DNA from: Chthonomonadaceae bacterium
GTDB taxonomy: Bacteria; Armatimonadota; Chthonomonadetes; Chthonomonadales; Chthonomonadaceae
DNA: 49,802 bases
Direction: 5' to 3'
Assembly: GCA_027450145.1 (NCBI GenBank)
Contig: DAIDKH010000030.1
Coordinates: 1-49,802 of the forward strand
The notes beneath the pieces are model-generated. The model worked only from the letters and a program-made list of their open reading frames with translations. It was not told the origin of the DNA and did not search any database. The position numbers and the translations under genes are program-made. Below, piece by piece: positions 15,933-25,088 of the stretch (position 1 is the first letter of the stretch; each line of letters begins with the position of its first letter).

Positions 15933-17065
15933 AGGTTGCAATGCTTACCACGATAGGCAGCGATTGTGGCATAGCTGCGTATACCAGGGCACTCACGGAC
16001 AGTTTGGTATCTTCGTGCGGCATTGAGGTGGTTACGGTGCCCATAACGCCTGGTAAGCAGCCGCTGACGCACTATGAAGAACAAGCAGCGATACTGAACG
16101 CTCCCGACATTGACGTTATTCACGTGCAGCACGAATACAGCTTTTGGGGCGGCGTATTGCCACGAAGCTCGTCATTCTGGCAGATGCGCTATTTACTTAC
16201 CAGGCCGTTAGTGATGACCGCTCACACCACTTACAGTGCAGCTGAAATGTTACGTCTGCCAACGGAGAAGCGATGGCCCCAACGCTTTGTGAAGCGTGCA
16301 TTGCTGCTGAACCGCCCATGGGTTCAGAGCGTGGAAATCGCTCCCTTTGTTACGGCGGTTACAATCGTGCATACCAAGGCCGCACGGGAGGCAATGATCA
16401 TGCGTGGAGCAAAACCCTCTTACATTGAGGTGGTTCCAACAGGCATACCTGCGGCCCTTGCAGCGAATTATCACGGCGCCGAGTTCATCAGCAGGTATGG
16501 GCTAAAGGGCAAGCGCGTAATTTCGCTATTTGGCTTTATCGCGCCTAACAAGGGCTATGAATTAACGCTTGAACTGTTGCGAGCATTGCCAGCAGACATA
16601 ACCCTCGTGATTGCTGGAGGACCAAGAAACTCTGCAATGGAACCCTATGCCGATGAGTTGCGCCGTGAAATTGCTGCCAGAGGGGTTGGTGACCGCGTCG
16701 TCATCACGGGCTATTTGAGTGATGAGGAGGCGGCTGAAGCTATGGCTGCGTCGCTGCTCGTGGTTACTCCGCACACTCAGGCAACTGGTTCCTATTCTGT
16801 GGCGTTGCCACTGGCGCACGGCAAGCCGATTGTGGCATCTGACCAAGACTGCTTCAAGGAGATTGTCGAACGAAAGCCATGTCTGGAGCTATTCAAATCA
16901 GGTGATACGGCTGATTACCTTCGCGCGGTCACGTTACTGTTAAATGATGAAGAACGTAGAAACAGGTTAAGCCGGCAAGCTGCAGAATACGCTGAGGCAA
17001 CCTCATGGCCTAAGGTTGCCGAGCGCACCGCAGCGATCTACAGGCGGGCAGTACAGCTATGGTAG
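15929..17065 (+). CDS. Glycosyltransferase, GT4 family (GT-B fold)
   Basis: 378 residues. The N-terminal half opens with KVAMLTTIGSDCGIAAYTRAL and holds IDVIHVQHEYSFWGG; the C-terminal half carries the GT4 donor domain: ISLFGFIAPNKGYELTL, VIAGGPRN, VITGYLSDEEAAEAM and the late SVALPLAHGKPIVASDQDCFKE in place of the common EPxGxxxxEA motif. It probably adds a sugar from a nucleotide-sugar donor to a glycan or lipid acceptor at the cytoplasmic membrane face; donor and acceptor cannot be read. Start GTG overlaps the PHP gene stop. Confidence 0.85.
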   Translation: MKVAMLTTIGSDCGIAAYTRALTDSLVSSCGIEVVTVPITPGKQPLTHYEEQAAILNAPDIDVIHVQHEYSFWGGVLPRSSSFWQMRYLLTRPLVMTAHTTYSAAEMLRLPTEKRWPQRFVKRALLLNRPWVQSVEIAPFVTAVTIVHTKAAREAMIMRGAKPSYIEVVPTGIPAALAANYHGAEFISRYGLKGKRVISLFGFIAPNKGYELTLELLRALPADITLVIAGGPRNSAMEPYADELRREIAARGVGDRVVITGYLSDEEAAEAMAASLLVVTPHTQATGSYSVALPLAHGKPIVASDQDCFKEIVERKPCLELFKSGDTADYLRAVTLLLNDEERRNRLSRQAAEYAEATSWPKVAERTAAIYRRAVQLW

Positions 17066-17067
17066 AG

Positions 17068-17105
17068 TGCCCGGGTTATCCCGATTATCCGTGAGAACCC
17101 GGGCA
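17068..17105. terminator. Inverted repeat between convergent genes
   Basis: TGCCCGGGTT (17068-17077) pairs perfectly with AACCCGGGCA (17096-17105). It lies just past the glycosyltransferase stop and just past the GH2 stop on the other strand. No T-run on either side, so termination is inferred from position. Confidence 0.6.
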
Positions 17106-17113
17106 AGAGTGAG

Positions 17114-18919
17114 CTAGCGCTTTTCGATTGCAGCGGGACGCTCTTGTATGGCGCGAAGTCGCGCCGAGTCGAATTTACTGCGTCGATCGAATGTATAGAT
17201 GCCATTGAGCTCGGGGTATACATCCGTCAATTGTGTGTAGCAGTAGCCAAACATATCCACGTTGTCTAGGAGAATATCGCAGACTGCCTTAAATCTGTCA
17301 TAGAAATCCTCAAGAGTTGAAGGATCGGAGCCGTATCCCCAGGTTCCGCTGCTACTATCTCTTTGAGCCTCAGGAACCCATCGGAAGCCGCCAAATTCAC
17401 TTACCCAGTAGGCCTGACCACGGTAGGGCACGGAAATTGCGTGTCCGCTCTCATCGTTGATGAATGGCTTGCCCTCTGCTAAATCCTGGTGCCTTGCGCG
17501 AAATTCTTCCAAGCCCTTTGGCCAGTCGGGATTAGTGATATAGTCGTGGGAGTCGTAGACGTCGGCAAACGGTACACGGTGAGAATATCCGGAGGAATCC
17601 AGAACCGGACGGCTGGTATCCATAGCTTTGGTTGCAAGGTACATACCTACCGTAACGTCGTCCAGTTCTACTATTTCGTCCTCCAGGCGTTGCCAGGTCT
17701 CATTAAGCGGGCACCAACCTATAATGGATGGGTGCGAATAGTCACGCTCAATCGCTTCCAACCATTGCGTAATGTAGGTGGCCGTGGGTTTCTGGTGGTT
17801 ATGGTTTGGTCCAAAGCCCCCGCATCCCCAGTCGCCAAATTCGCCCCACACAAGATAGCCTAGTCTATCGGCATGGTAGAGAAATCTCTCCTCGAAGACC
17901 TTCTGGTGAAGGCGCGCGCCATTGAATCCAGCCTCCATCGACGACCGGATATCGGATTCTAGCGCTGCGTCGCTTGGCGCAGTCATCACTCCATCAGGGT
18001 AATAGCCCTGATCAAGCACAAGGCGCTGAAACACGGGTTCACCGTTCAACAAAATTGCCTTGCCGTCAATCGTCACGCTTCGCAGGCCAGCATAGGTGGT
18101 GCAGGTATCAACTATATGCCCGCTCTTGTCGCGCAAATTAAGGGTAATGTCATACAGGAACGGGCTGCCGGGTTCCCACAACCTCACATGTTCGTCGGGA
18201 ACTGATAGAATTAGCCTAGAGGCAAAGTCGACACCTGCCTCTGTGCGGGCTTGACCAATCACCGTGTCGCCAATGCGAATCACAGCTTCTACACTGCAAT
18301 CACGACCGGTGCCGGTCAAGGGAATTTCCAGGTGAAATCGCTTGCCCGCAAGATCAGGCGTTATGCGCGGTCGCTTAAAGGATGTAGAAGGAACCGGCTC
18401 TAGCCAAACTGTCTGCCAAATTCCGGTTGTACGCGTGTACACACATCCGTGGGGTGCGTACCTACCAGATTGCTTGCCCTTGGCCTTTGGTTGCCGCCAG
18501 TCGTCTCTTGCACGAACGACAACGGTAAATTCCTCCCCGGGCATCACCTTGTCAACGGGCACCGAAAATGGCGTAAATCCGCCGCGATGCCGTCCTGCTT
18601 CTACTCCATTTACCCACACAGTTGCGTCGTAGTCAACGGCTCCAAAGTGCAGCCACAACGCCCCGTAATTCCAGTCTTGCGGTACGGTCACCGTCTTGCG
18701 GTACCAAACCGCCAGCATGAAGTCCTCGTGCTTCACATTGGAAAGTGATGACTCTGGGCAGAAAGGAACGGTAATGGTCTGCGAGTATGGCGCATTTAGA
18801 AAATCGCGCTGAATTCCGCTATCACCGGCATCAATTTCAAACTGCCATGGGCCGTTGAGGCAAAGCCATGCCGATCGAACGAATTGCGGCCTCGGGTATT
18901 CTGGCCTGGGAAGGGACAT
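17114..18919 (-). CDS. Glycoside hydrolase family 2 (beta-galactosidase/glucuronidase-like)
   Basis: 601 residues with the GH2 order: N-terminal jelly-roll sugar-binding domain (LNGPWQFEID, then VDYDATVWVNGVEAGRHRGGF), an immunoglobulin-like middle domain, and a TIM barrel. The acid/base glutamate is in PLNETWQ (Glu407) and the nucleophile in YWVSEFGGFR (Glu508). No signal peptide is seen, so it should act in the cytoplasm on imported oligosaccharides. The exact sugar is not readable. AAGGAG lies five bases before the ATG. It is last of three co-directional glycosidase genes, 36 bases after the GH127 gene. Confidence 0.9.
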   Translation of the reverse strand: MSLPRPEYPRPQFVRSAWLCLNGPWQFEIDAGDSGIQRDFLNAPYSQTITVPFCPESSLSNVKHEDFMLAVWYRKTVTVPQDWNYGALWLHFGAVDYDATVWVNGVEAGRHRGGFTPFSVPVDKVMPGEEFTVVVRARDDWRQPKAKGKQSGRYAPHGCVYTRTTGIWQTVWLEPVPSTSFKRPRITPDLAGKRFHLEIPLTGTGRDCSVEAVIRIGDTVIGQARTEAGVDFASRLILSVPDEHVRLWEPGSPFLYDITLNLRDKSGHIVDTCTTYAGLRSVTIDGKAILLNGEPVFQRLVLDQGYYPDGVMTAPSDAALESDIRSSMEAGFNGARLHQKVFEERFLYHADRLGYLVWGEFGDWGCGGFGPNHNHQKPTATYITQWLEAIERDYSHPSIIGWCPLNETWQRLEDEIVELDDVTVGMYLATKAMDTSRPVLDSSGYSHRVPFADVYDSHDYITNPDWPKGLEEFRARHQDLAEGKPFINDESGHAISVPYRGQAYWVSEFGGFRWVPEAQRDSSSGTWGYGSDPSTLEDFYDRFKAVCDILLDNVDMFGYCYTQLTDVYPELNGIYTFDRRSKFDSARLRAIQERPAAIEKR

Positions 18920-18955
18920 TTTATCTCCTTAATGACATAGTAATCCAAATGGGAT

Positions 18956-21001
18956 TTATTTATTCGCCACCCACGGGAAAGCGGTTATTCTAAGACGTGC
19001 AGCTCCCATCGGTATCAATGATATCGCCTTTGTGTGGCCGGTCGTGGCCGCAGGGCTTGGGACTAGCGGATCAACAACGTCGTCTGGATCTGCTTTCCAC
19101 TCAGGCGCGCGTTGGGCCAATGCAGTGAACTGAATTGGGCAGTTTGCACGTGTAAATGGATTTGCGTGGGGCTTAATTGAGCGGTGGTGAACGCGAACGT
19201 CGACGGCATCACCTGCGTCATTCGTCACGAGCGCGTAATTCCATGGTGATGTCGGCAGCACACTAAACCGAGGCCACTGTGCAGTTCCTGCATACTGCTT
19301 CCAGTCTTCGCCGATGAGGAGACTTAGGGTAAGCGGCCCATAGTTCACCGAAAGACTATCCTTGTTGCCCTTCCAGTGATGGTTTGTGATGTGCATAGGA
19401 AGCGTGAGAACTACTTTGTCACCATTGTGCCATGTGCGTACAATTCGCATGTACCCGGCCTGGGATTGAACAGCCACAGCGTGGCCATTGACCCTAATGG
19501 ATGCTGAGCTGCACCAGCGGGGAATGCGAAGTAGTAAGGGGAAATTTGTTGGGCGCGGTAGCTTAACGGCAAAGTTGACCAGAGTGTTGAAGGGGTATGA
19601 GGTATTTTCTGTTATCGTGGTAGCAACCCGGTTACCCACCATGGCATGAACGACGTTCGCTGCGTAGAGTGAGGCGCACAAGCCGTGATCGGGTGTTGCT
19701 AACCACAAGTTTTCAGCGTAGTAGGGCCAGCCCATGCCGTAATTATGTATGCAGCATCGATAGGTACCACAAGAGGCAGCGTATTCCTGCATTGGCATTG
19801 ACCCGTCGTCAAATTCACCCAGTGTTCGACCGCCTTCAGGGAGGGCAATGGAATTTGCTGCGGTAATGTAGTGTAGCCCGTTTTGATCTGCAGTCATTGC
19901 CGCGGGCAGGGAGTTGAATGCGACGTCCTCACACCTGTCGGCCCAAGCGGGCTCTCCGCTGTAAGTTGTGAGCATTTCAAAGCTGCGCATAAGCTCGACG
20001 AGGCCACAGGTTTCTATGCCCTGACGTGGATCTGTATACTGCGGCCTAATGTTCTCATCTCCCGCGAAACCGCCGCCAGGAAACTGGCCGTATTTGCTTC
20101 GTATCTCGCGATAGTCTCGTACAGTAGCCGCCATGTAGCGGTCATCTCCGTTCAACAGGCCGTACTCTGCAGGCTCCCTAAAGCCCTGCGCCAGGTTAAC
20201 GTTATGCATGGTGGGAAGGCCATCGACATAATCTGCTGAGTTTCGCTGAATCTTTTCGACTAGGGGTAATAGAAACTTGTCGCCAGTTCGGTTGTATAGC
20301 CAGTAGATGCTCGCGATGTCGTCTCCCCAACGCACGGAACCCCAACCAAGGCTAAATGTTTTCGGCGGCGCAGCGGCTTGAAACTTGAAGTACCGGGTAA
20401 GAAACCGTATGATTCTAGGATCATGGTTGTATTCGTAATCCGTGCGTAACGCTTCAAGTATGAGCATATGCGGCCACATGTCCGGTAATCCACTTTGGGC
20501 GGTACGCAAATTCGCAGGGCCAAACCATCCATCGGGATCCTGGTCATTGATGATTCCGTTAATCCAGTGCTGAGCGTTGTGAAGAATCGTTTGGTCATGT
20601 AGCACAATGCCTAATGCGATATAGCCTCGAAGCCAATACCCCAACTCTTCCCAGCCATTTGTCGCCCCAGGTGTGACCCAACCGTTCCCTTTGTACTTCA
20701 GGTACGGCGATATCTCCTCCAGATGCCCAGTCATGCCATTTGCCTCATTTTGCAGCTGAATCTTCAACCAGCCGTGAGGAGCGATGGTACCAGGTGGAAG
20801 CTTTAGAAACGCATCTGGTTGCAGCGGCGCCCTATTGTTAATGTATAGCCCACCGGCCTCGCGAGGGGCCGCAGCAAAGAATGTGGTGGACATCTTCTCA
20901 TTGGACGCATTCGCTTTGTTTGCAGGCATAACTATGGCAGCGCAACAAACAGCTGCGGATATTGCAGCCATTAGTTTGCGATTGTGACGCAGATGTTGCA
21001 T
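18956..21001 (-). CDS. GH127/DUF1680 beta-L-arabinofuranosidase-like enzyme, exported
   Basis: 681 residues with a signal peptide (basic start, then MAAISAAVCCAAIVMPANKANA). The barrel domain has DGWFG, the pair Glu330/Cys332 in IETCGLVELM and the adjacent Cys416/Cys417 in TYRCCIHNYG. These match the layout of the zinc-bound E-x-C and C-C residues of the characterised GH127 enzyme HypBA1, whose second-to-last cysteine acts as nucleophile; a beta-sandwich follows. It would release beta-L-arabinofuranose from plant glycans or glycoproteins in the periplasm or outside. The 71-base gap to the GH78 gene contains an imperfect hairpin (GAGCCC/GGGCTC, 21019-21061) that could attenuate. Confidence 0.9.
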   Translation of the reverse strand: MQHLRHNRKLMAAISAAVCCAAIVMPANKANASNEKMSTTFFAAAPREAGGLYINNRAPLQPDAFLKLPPGTIAPHGWLKIQLQNEANGMTGHLEEISPYLKYKGNGWVTPGATNGWEELGYWLRGYIALGIVLHDQTILHNAQHWINGIINDQDPDGWFGPANLRTAQSGLPDMWPHMLILEALRTDYEYNHDPRIIRFLTRYFKFQAAAPPKTFSLGWGSVRWGDDIASIYWLYNRTGDKFLLPLVEKIQRNSADYVDGLPTMHNVNLAQGFREPAEYGLLNGDDRYMAATVRDYREIRSKYGQFPGGGFAGDENIRPQYTDPRQGIETCGLVELMRSFEMLTTYSGEPAWADRCEDVAFNSLPAAMTADQNGLHYITAANSIALPEGGRTLGEFDDGSMPMQEYAASCGTYRCCIHNYGMGWPYYAENLWLATPDHGLCASLYAANVVHAMVGNRVATTITENTSYPFNTLVNFAVKLPRPTNFPLLLRIPRWCSSASIRVNGHAVAVQSQAGYMRIVRTWHNGDKVVLTLPMHITNHHWKGNKDSLSVNYGPLTLSLLIGEDWKQYAGTAQWPRFSVLPTSPWNYALVTNDAGDAVDVRVHHRSIKPHANPFTRANCPIQFTALAQRAPEWKADPDDVVDPLVPSPAATTGHTKAISLIPMGAARLRITAFPWVANK

Positions 21002-21072
21002 AGATCCTTATCCTTGTTGAGCCCACGGATTGTTAGATTTGGATATTGAACCCGCGGGCTCTTTTCAGTAAC

Positions 21073-23319
21073 TTACTTAAGCTGGTACGTTCCGCTATGT
21101 GAGAGGTAGTGCTCAGCTCCATTTAATTCGACAGTAGCATGAATGCCGCCAGGTAGAACGATCGTTGCGTTTAAACGCCCGTCCTGCATATTCTTCCTCA
21201 CATTAACGCGCAGGATACCGTGTGGTGTGGGCACCTGTGCATCGGCGAACGTGAGGTAACCCAGATTAGGCGCAATAGTAACTGTGCTGTAGCCGGCACC
21301 TGTGGGGCGTATTCCTGCAACGCGTTCTGTTAGCCACGCAGTCACCCCAGATGACCATCCATGACACAGGCTAACAAAATACCCGAAACCATTGTCTGCT
21401 CCTAGGTGAAGGTGCGGGTGAACTTTTGGCCACGACAAATCATAACCTTCCCAGAAGGTTGTCGCGCCCTCCTTGATCATGCCTCCCCAGTAGTCGCGGG
21501 CGAACTTAAGTGCCGCGCCCGTGTGTCCAGCGTCGCTCATTGCAAACAGGACATAGTTGTTGTAGTATGGTGTCGCTATCTGGTTCCATGCCGGGCTGCC
21601 CGGGGCAAACACCTTATGATAAATTGCTTCCGTCTCCACCGGGGTGGTTGCTCCGGCGAAGATTGCCATGGCGTTGTCTTGTCGCCGATCACTGAACGTG
21701 TTATCACTCAGCAGCAGATGAGTTTGCGCCGCCTGCTGTAGTGTGCTAGCTAGTTGAAGACAGTGCTGTTGTTCCGCCTTGTTATGCAAAACACCAAACA
21801 AAAATGCCGCATCTTTAAACGCCCTAATGTAATACATTTGGGTTGCGGTTCGGGCTAGCGGAGTATCACCATTGAAACCAGGAGACCAATCAACATAACC
21901 CCATTCATGTGTTAAATCAGCATAGAGGTTCTCTTTGTTCAGGTCAGTAAGCATGAAAGCAACCATTGAGGCAAGTAACTTGCTCTGCTTCGCGATATAG
22001 CGAGTGTCGCCGACGCGCTTCTCAAAATCCGCAAGCCCAACAATCCAGGCGGCTGAATAGCCAGGAATTCCATTCACGTGCGAGTGGGGTAGGGCCGAGG
22101 GATTCTCGCTGCCTTGCGCGTCGTCGCGCAGTCTCTGCATGGTCTGTTCCATCAGAAACTTGTCGGCGAAAACGTCGTCAATCACTCTTCCGGAGACCTG
22201 TAAGTCGCCCATCCACCTCGCACGGTCACGCTTCGGTGCGTCCCAGATATCTTCCTGCATACAGAGGTGGGCTGTGTAGGCGCCCGTATACCAAATCTTA
22301 TTGAGAAGGGGATCGGAGCAGCGGAACGCCCCCTTGTAAGTAACGGGATAGTATTTATCCTGCAGCATTACACGAACAAGGACTGGTTTGGCGCCTGGCG
22401 TTTTTGTGAAAATTAAGTGCGCATACCGGAAAGCAGACCAAGGTGTGCTGGCAGGTTCCTTCCCCTGCCCAACGAGGCGCGCATAACCGTGCCACGGTCC
22501 ATGAAGCGCTTCGCCCAATGACTCGCCCGTGCCTACAGACACGGAAGTGCCGACGGGGGCCTCAACCCGAATGCGACCAGCCATCTCCTGCCCGAAGTCG
22601 ACGACCAGTTCCGGTTTGGAGTCGGCCGCTACCTTTACGTCGAAGGTGCCTTTAGCTGGAAGAATATTGGTAAAGGCGGATGCAAATTGAGTTCGTGGAT
22701 GGATGGCTCTGGGCACCACGTCAAACGTGTGCAGATAGGTGGCACGTGTGCCTGGCCAGCCTTCGAGACTGGCGCCCCCCCACGGGCCGCCGCCTACTTT
22801 GGCTTCAAACGTTGCACGGGGCCAACGTGAGGAAACGTCTGATTCTGTTCTCCATGACGCGTTTTCAATCGCCCCATCATGGGTGTGCCATCTAGTATTA
22901 GAACCAACGAGCGTTTTGAGCCCGGAAGTAATCGCCATGAGCATTCCGGCCGCGCCCCCGGAATTTACAGCCTGAACAGCAATGATGTTATGCCCCGGCC
23001 GAAGATAACGAGAGACCGTATCGACATGCACGTTCTGCCATGGGTTCCCTTGTCCATCCGTTTTGGGTGCACTTGTGACGGGTATTCCATTGATGAATAG
23101 TTGAAAATAATCGTCTGCCGTGATTCGGCAAATTGCGTTGGAAGGAACTCTGGAAAGGTTCAGCGAGGTCACAAACAGCACAGTTTGATTGTTGGCAGTT
23201 TTGTCAGCCCAAATCCAATCGGCATTTGGTTGCAGCCCGGCCTTACGACCATGGTGTGGAATGGCCCAACCATACGTTGGGTCAAGGGTAGGTGGTTTGT
23301 GTTGATAGATGGCATGCAT
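21073..23319 (-). CDS. GH78 alpha-L-rhamnosidase
   Basis: 748 residues. N-terminal beta-sandwich domains (DDYFQLFINGIPV; VNSGGAAGMLMAI) precede the (alpha/alpha)6 barrel, in which EDIWDAPKRDRARWMGDL (356-373) carries the family's catalytic acid region. A short beta-sandwich closes the protein (YSTVTIAPNLGYLTFADAQV). It would cleave terminal alpha-L-rhamnose from plant polysaccharides or glycosides. No signal peptide is seen at the ATG 23319. It heads the GH78-GH127-GH2 series; together the three could strip rhamnose- and arabinose-decorated pectin (rhamnogalacturonan-type) side chains. Confidence 0.9.
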   Translation of the reverse strand: MHAIYQHKPPTLDPTYGWAIPHHGRKAGLQPNADWIWADKTANNQTVLFVTSLNLSRVPSNAICRITADDYFQLFINGIPVTSAPKTDGQGNPWQNVHVDTVSRYLRPGHNIIAVQAVNSGGAAGMLMAITSGLKTLVGSNTRWHTHDGAIENASWRTESDVSSRWPRATFEAKVGGGPWGGASLEGWPGTRATYLHTFDVVPRAIHPRTQFASAFTNILPAKGTFDVKVAADSKPELVVDFGQEMAGRIRVEAPVGTSVSVGTGESLGEALHGPWHGYARLVGQGKEPASTPWSAFRYAHLIFTKTPGAKPVLVRVMLQDKYYPVTYKGAFRCSDPLLNKIWYTGAYTAHLCMQEDIWDAPKRDRARWMGDLQVSGRVIDDVFADKFLMEQTMQRLRDDAQGSENPSALPHSHVNGIPGYSAAWIVGLADFEKRVGDTRYIAKQSKLLASMVAFMLTDLNKENLYADLTHEWGYVDWSPGFNGDTPLARTATQMYYIRAFKDAAFLFGVLHNKAEQQHCLQLASTLQQAAQTHLLLSDNTFSDRRQDNAMAIFAGATTPVETEAIYHKVFAPGSPAWNQIATPYYNNYVLFAMSDAGHTGAALKFARDYWGGMIKEGATTFWEGYDLSWPKVHPHLHLGADNGFGYFVSLCHGWSSGVTAWLTERVAGIRPTGAGYSTVTIAPNLGYLTFADAQVPTPHGILRVNVRKNMQDGRLNATIVLPGGIHATVELNGAEHYLSHSGTYQLK

Positions 23320-23558
23320 GGCTGAGTGACTCCGTGGGGTGCATATGGCTACCGTTTGTTCGGCAGTATTTAATCACAGAATTTTAGCATAAATCGGCGA
23401 GTAAACCCATAGAGTTTTCACTGAAATAGGCAAGCCCTCGAGCAGTTGTTTTTCTGCCCAAGGACTGTAGTTCTGCCCGCTTTTGGTTGTATGGATGAAG
23501 TATTACGGGCAACGAGAAATGGTGTGCACATCGTGATGCCACCGTATGGTTGCGCTGG

Positions 23559-23909
23559 TTATGGTCGCAGCATGTGGAGTCGTATTGCAACTATCACCAG
23601 AATGCCGCCCAGCAGCAACAAAAACACTGCAGCTAGAATGCGTGTCATTTTAGCAATATTGTTATTGTCGTCCCTTGGTGCTGGCAGTACACGAATAACG
23701 TCCATTACTTTGCGATCCAGATGCACAGGCGGCTCAGCGTTGGACGCTATGAGCGATCTGCCGGTAGACCATGCAGTCTCCAAAGCATTCATTGCCGCCT
23801 GGCAATGCTTGCAAGAGCGTAAATGCCGCCGAATCATGGTTGTGATCGAGGACGGCAGCTCACCGCATCGATAAGGCAGCAGCCTATTTTGTATCCAAAG
23901 GCACATCAT
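23559..23909 (-). CDS. Zinc-finger anti-sigma factor, membrane-anchored
   Basis: About 116 residues. The zinc-binding motif HLRSCKHCQ (H-x3-C-x2-C) sits in the N-terminal half and one membrane helix near the C-terminus (about TRILAAVFLLLLGGILVIVAI in two parts). The longer frame would begin at TTG 23939, but GGAGGTAAG precedes the ATG at 23909, which I take as start, ten bases after the sigma stop. It lacks any large outer domain, so signal sensing must rest on another protein or on the cytosolic zinc site. Confidence 0.84.
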   Translation of the reverse strand: MMCLWIQNRLLPYRCGELPSSITTMIRRHLRSCKHCQAAMNALETAWSTGRSLIASNAEPPVHLDRKVMDVIRVLPAPRDDNNNIAKMTRILAAVFLLLLGGILVIVAIRLHMLRP

Positions 23910-23919
23910 GATTATTTGC

Positions 23920-24480
23920 TTACCTCCGAATCTCTTCAACTGTCAATACCTTTTCAAGTTGCAGCAGAGCACGCCTTACCCGTGTTGCAGCTGTTGTAAG
24001 CGGTACCCCAAGTACTTGTCCAAGTTCTTTGAACGTGATCTGCTCCTGAAGCCACACAACAAGAGCAGTGCGTAATGTTGGCGACAGACTTTGCATCGCC
24101 TGCTGGGCTTTGGCAATGTCGTCGTTCTTTATCGAACACGCTTCCGGTCCATCGGCCAGACTAACCAAATCTTCTGTAAGGGCGCCTTGGTGAACATGAC
24201 GTTGTTGTGAGTCCCGCTTCTTTGCAAGGTTGATGCATGTGTTTGTAATCACCCTGTAGAACCACGGTGAGAATGGACGATCTCCAGAGTACTTGCCCAA
24301 TTGTTGGTAGGCACGTACAAAACACTCCTGCGTCCAATCTTCGGCGTCTTCTCTGTTCCCGGCGGTTCGCAGGCATATTCGATAAACAGACGACTTGTAG
24401 CGTTGTAATAGGACCTCAAAACTCGCGCAGTCGCCGTTTGCTGCCCGTTCTGCGAGCATTTCATCAGATGGCAGGGCCAA
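23920..24480 (-). CDS. RNA polymerase ECF sigma factor
   Basis: 186 residues. Region 2: LLQRYKSSVYRICLRTAGN then REDAEDWTQECFVRAYQQL and FSPWFYRVITNTCINLAKK; region 4: LSPTLRTALVVWLQEQITF then ELGQVLGVPLTTAATRVRR. Start is TTG at 24480, eight bases after GGAGG. The adjacent anti-sigma gene is its partner. It is divergent from the exported Cys/Met-rich protein gene (24641), with a shared 160-base promoter region, so that gene is a candidate target. Confidence 0.92.
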   Translation of the reverse strand: MALPSDEMLAERAANGDCASFEVLLQRYKSSVYRICLRTAGNREDAEDWTQECFVRAYQQLGKYSGDRPFSPWFYRVITNTCINLAKKRDSQQRHVHQGALTEDLVSLADGPEACSIKNDDIAKAQQAMQSLSPTLRTALVVWLQEQITFKELGQVLGVPLTTAATRVRRALLQLEKVLTVEEIRR

Positions 24481-24586
24481 CTCAATAACCTCCGACGTGT
24501 TTGCTTCTCAATGATGAATACATAGCAATATTCGGCATTTGTACATTGATGCAGAAATAATTGCACAGGGCTTGTAAAAACAATCG

Positions 24587-24608
24587 GAAGACATGGTTCC
24601 GTGTCTTC
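24587..24608 (+). promoter_or_regulatory. Leader hairpin before the Cys/Met-rich protein gene
   Basis: GAAGACA (24587-24593) and TGTCTTC (24602-24608) form a perfect stem just ahead of the ribosome binding site of the gene at 24641. It may protect or regulate the transcript; it could also be an operator-like dyad in the divergent promoter region. Confidence 0.4.
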
Positions 24609-24640
24609 AAATCTACACACAAGGTTCAGGGAGACTGAAA

Positions 24641-25030
24641 ATGAAGCGTTTGGTAGCTCTTGTATGTGCCATTTGCGTTTTGACGCTTGCTGGCTGGTCG
24701 CTAAGCCGTGCACACGCACAAGGTGGAATGATGATGCCGAAGGTACCCAAGGCTGTAAAGAGTGTGCAGAAGCAGATCATGGCCATTAAGGCTAAAGCAA
24801 TGAAGGCAGGTAAATACAACTGCTGCCTTAAACACTCCTGCAACGATTGCGCAGTGATGATGGGCATGTGCCCATGCGGTAAGATGGCCTCTATGGGCAA
24901 ACCAGTTTGCAATGAGTGCAAGGGCGGTTGGTATGCAGGTGACGGCCAAATCCCCGGCCTAACTGCCAATGACATCAAGACAATGCCACGGGGCATGAAG
25001 ATGATGGGGAATATGCACGGCAAGATGTAG
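24641..25030 (+). CDS. Exported Cys/Met-rich putative metal-binding protein
   Basis: 129 residues from ATG 24641; GGGAG lies seven bases upstream. A longer frame from 24593 is not favoured, as it would put 16 residues before the signal peptide (KRLVALVCAICVLTLAG, cleavage after AHA). The mature protein is very rich in Met and Lys, and holds eight cysteines in a compact block: CC, HSCNDC, MCPCG, VCNEC, followed by KGGWYAGDGQIPG, then a Met/Gly/His tail. Such spacing suggests soft-metal (copper or similar) binding in the periplasm. I know no named family. It diverges from an ECF sigma gene that may control it. Confidence 0.72.
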   Translation: MKRLVALVCAICVLTLAGWSLSRAHAQGGMMMPKVPKAVKSVQKQIMAIKAKAMKAGKYNCCLKHSCNDCAVMMGMCPCGKMASMGKPVCNECKGGWYAGDGQIPGLTANDIKTMPRGMKMMGNMHGKM

Positions 25031-25057
25031 TAATCTACTCGATACTACGTACCTTAA

Positions 25058-25088
25058 AGCGCCGGCTCCAGCAGTTGGGACCGGCGCT
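25058..25088. terminator. Bidirectional terminator
   Basis: AGCGCCGG and CCGGCGCT pair perfectly around an 18-base loop, followed by TTATT on the plus strand, between the Cys/Met-rich gene and the convergent esterase gene. Confidence 0.75.
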
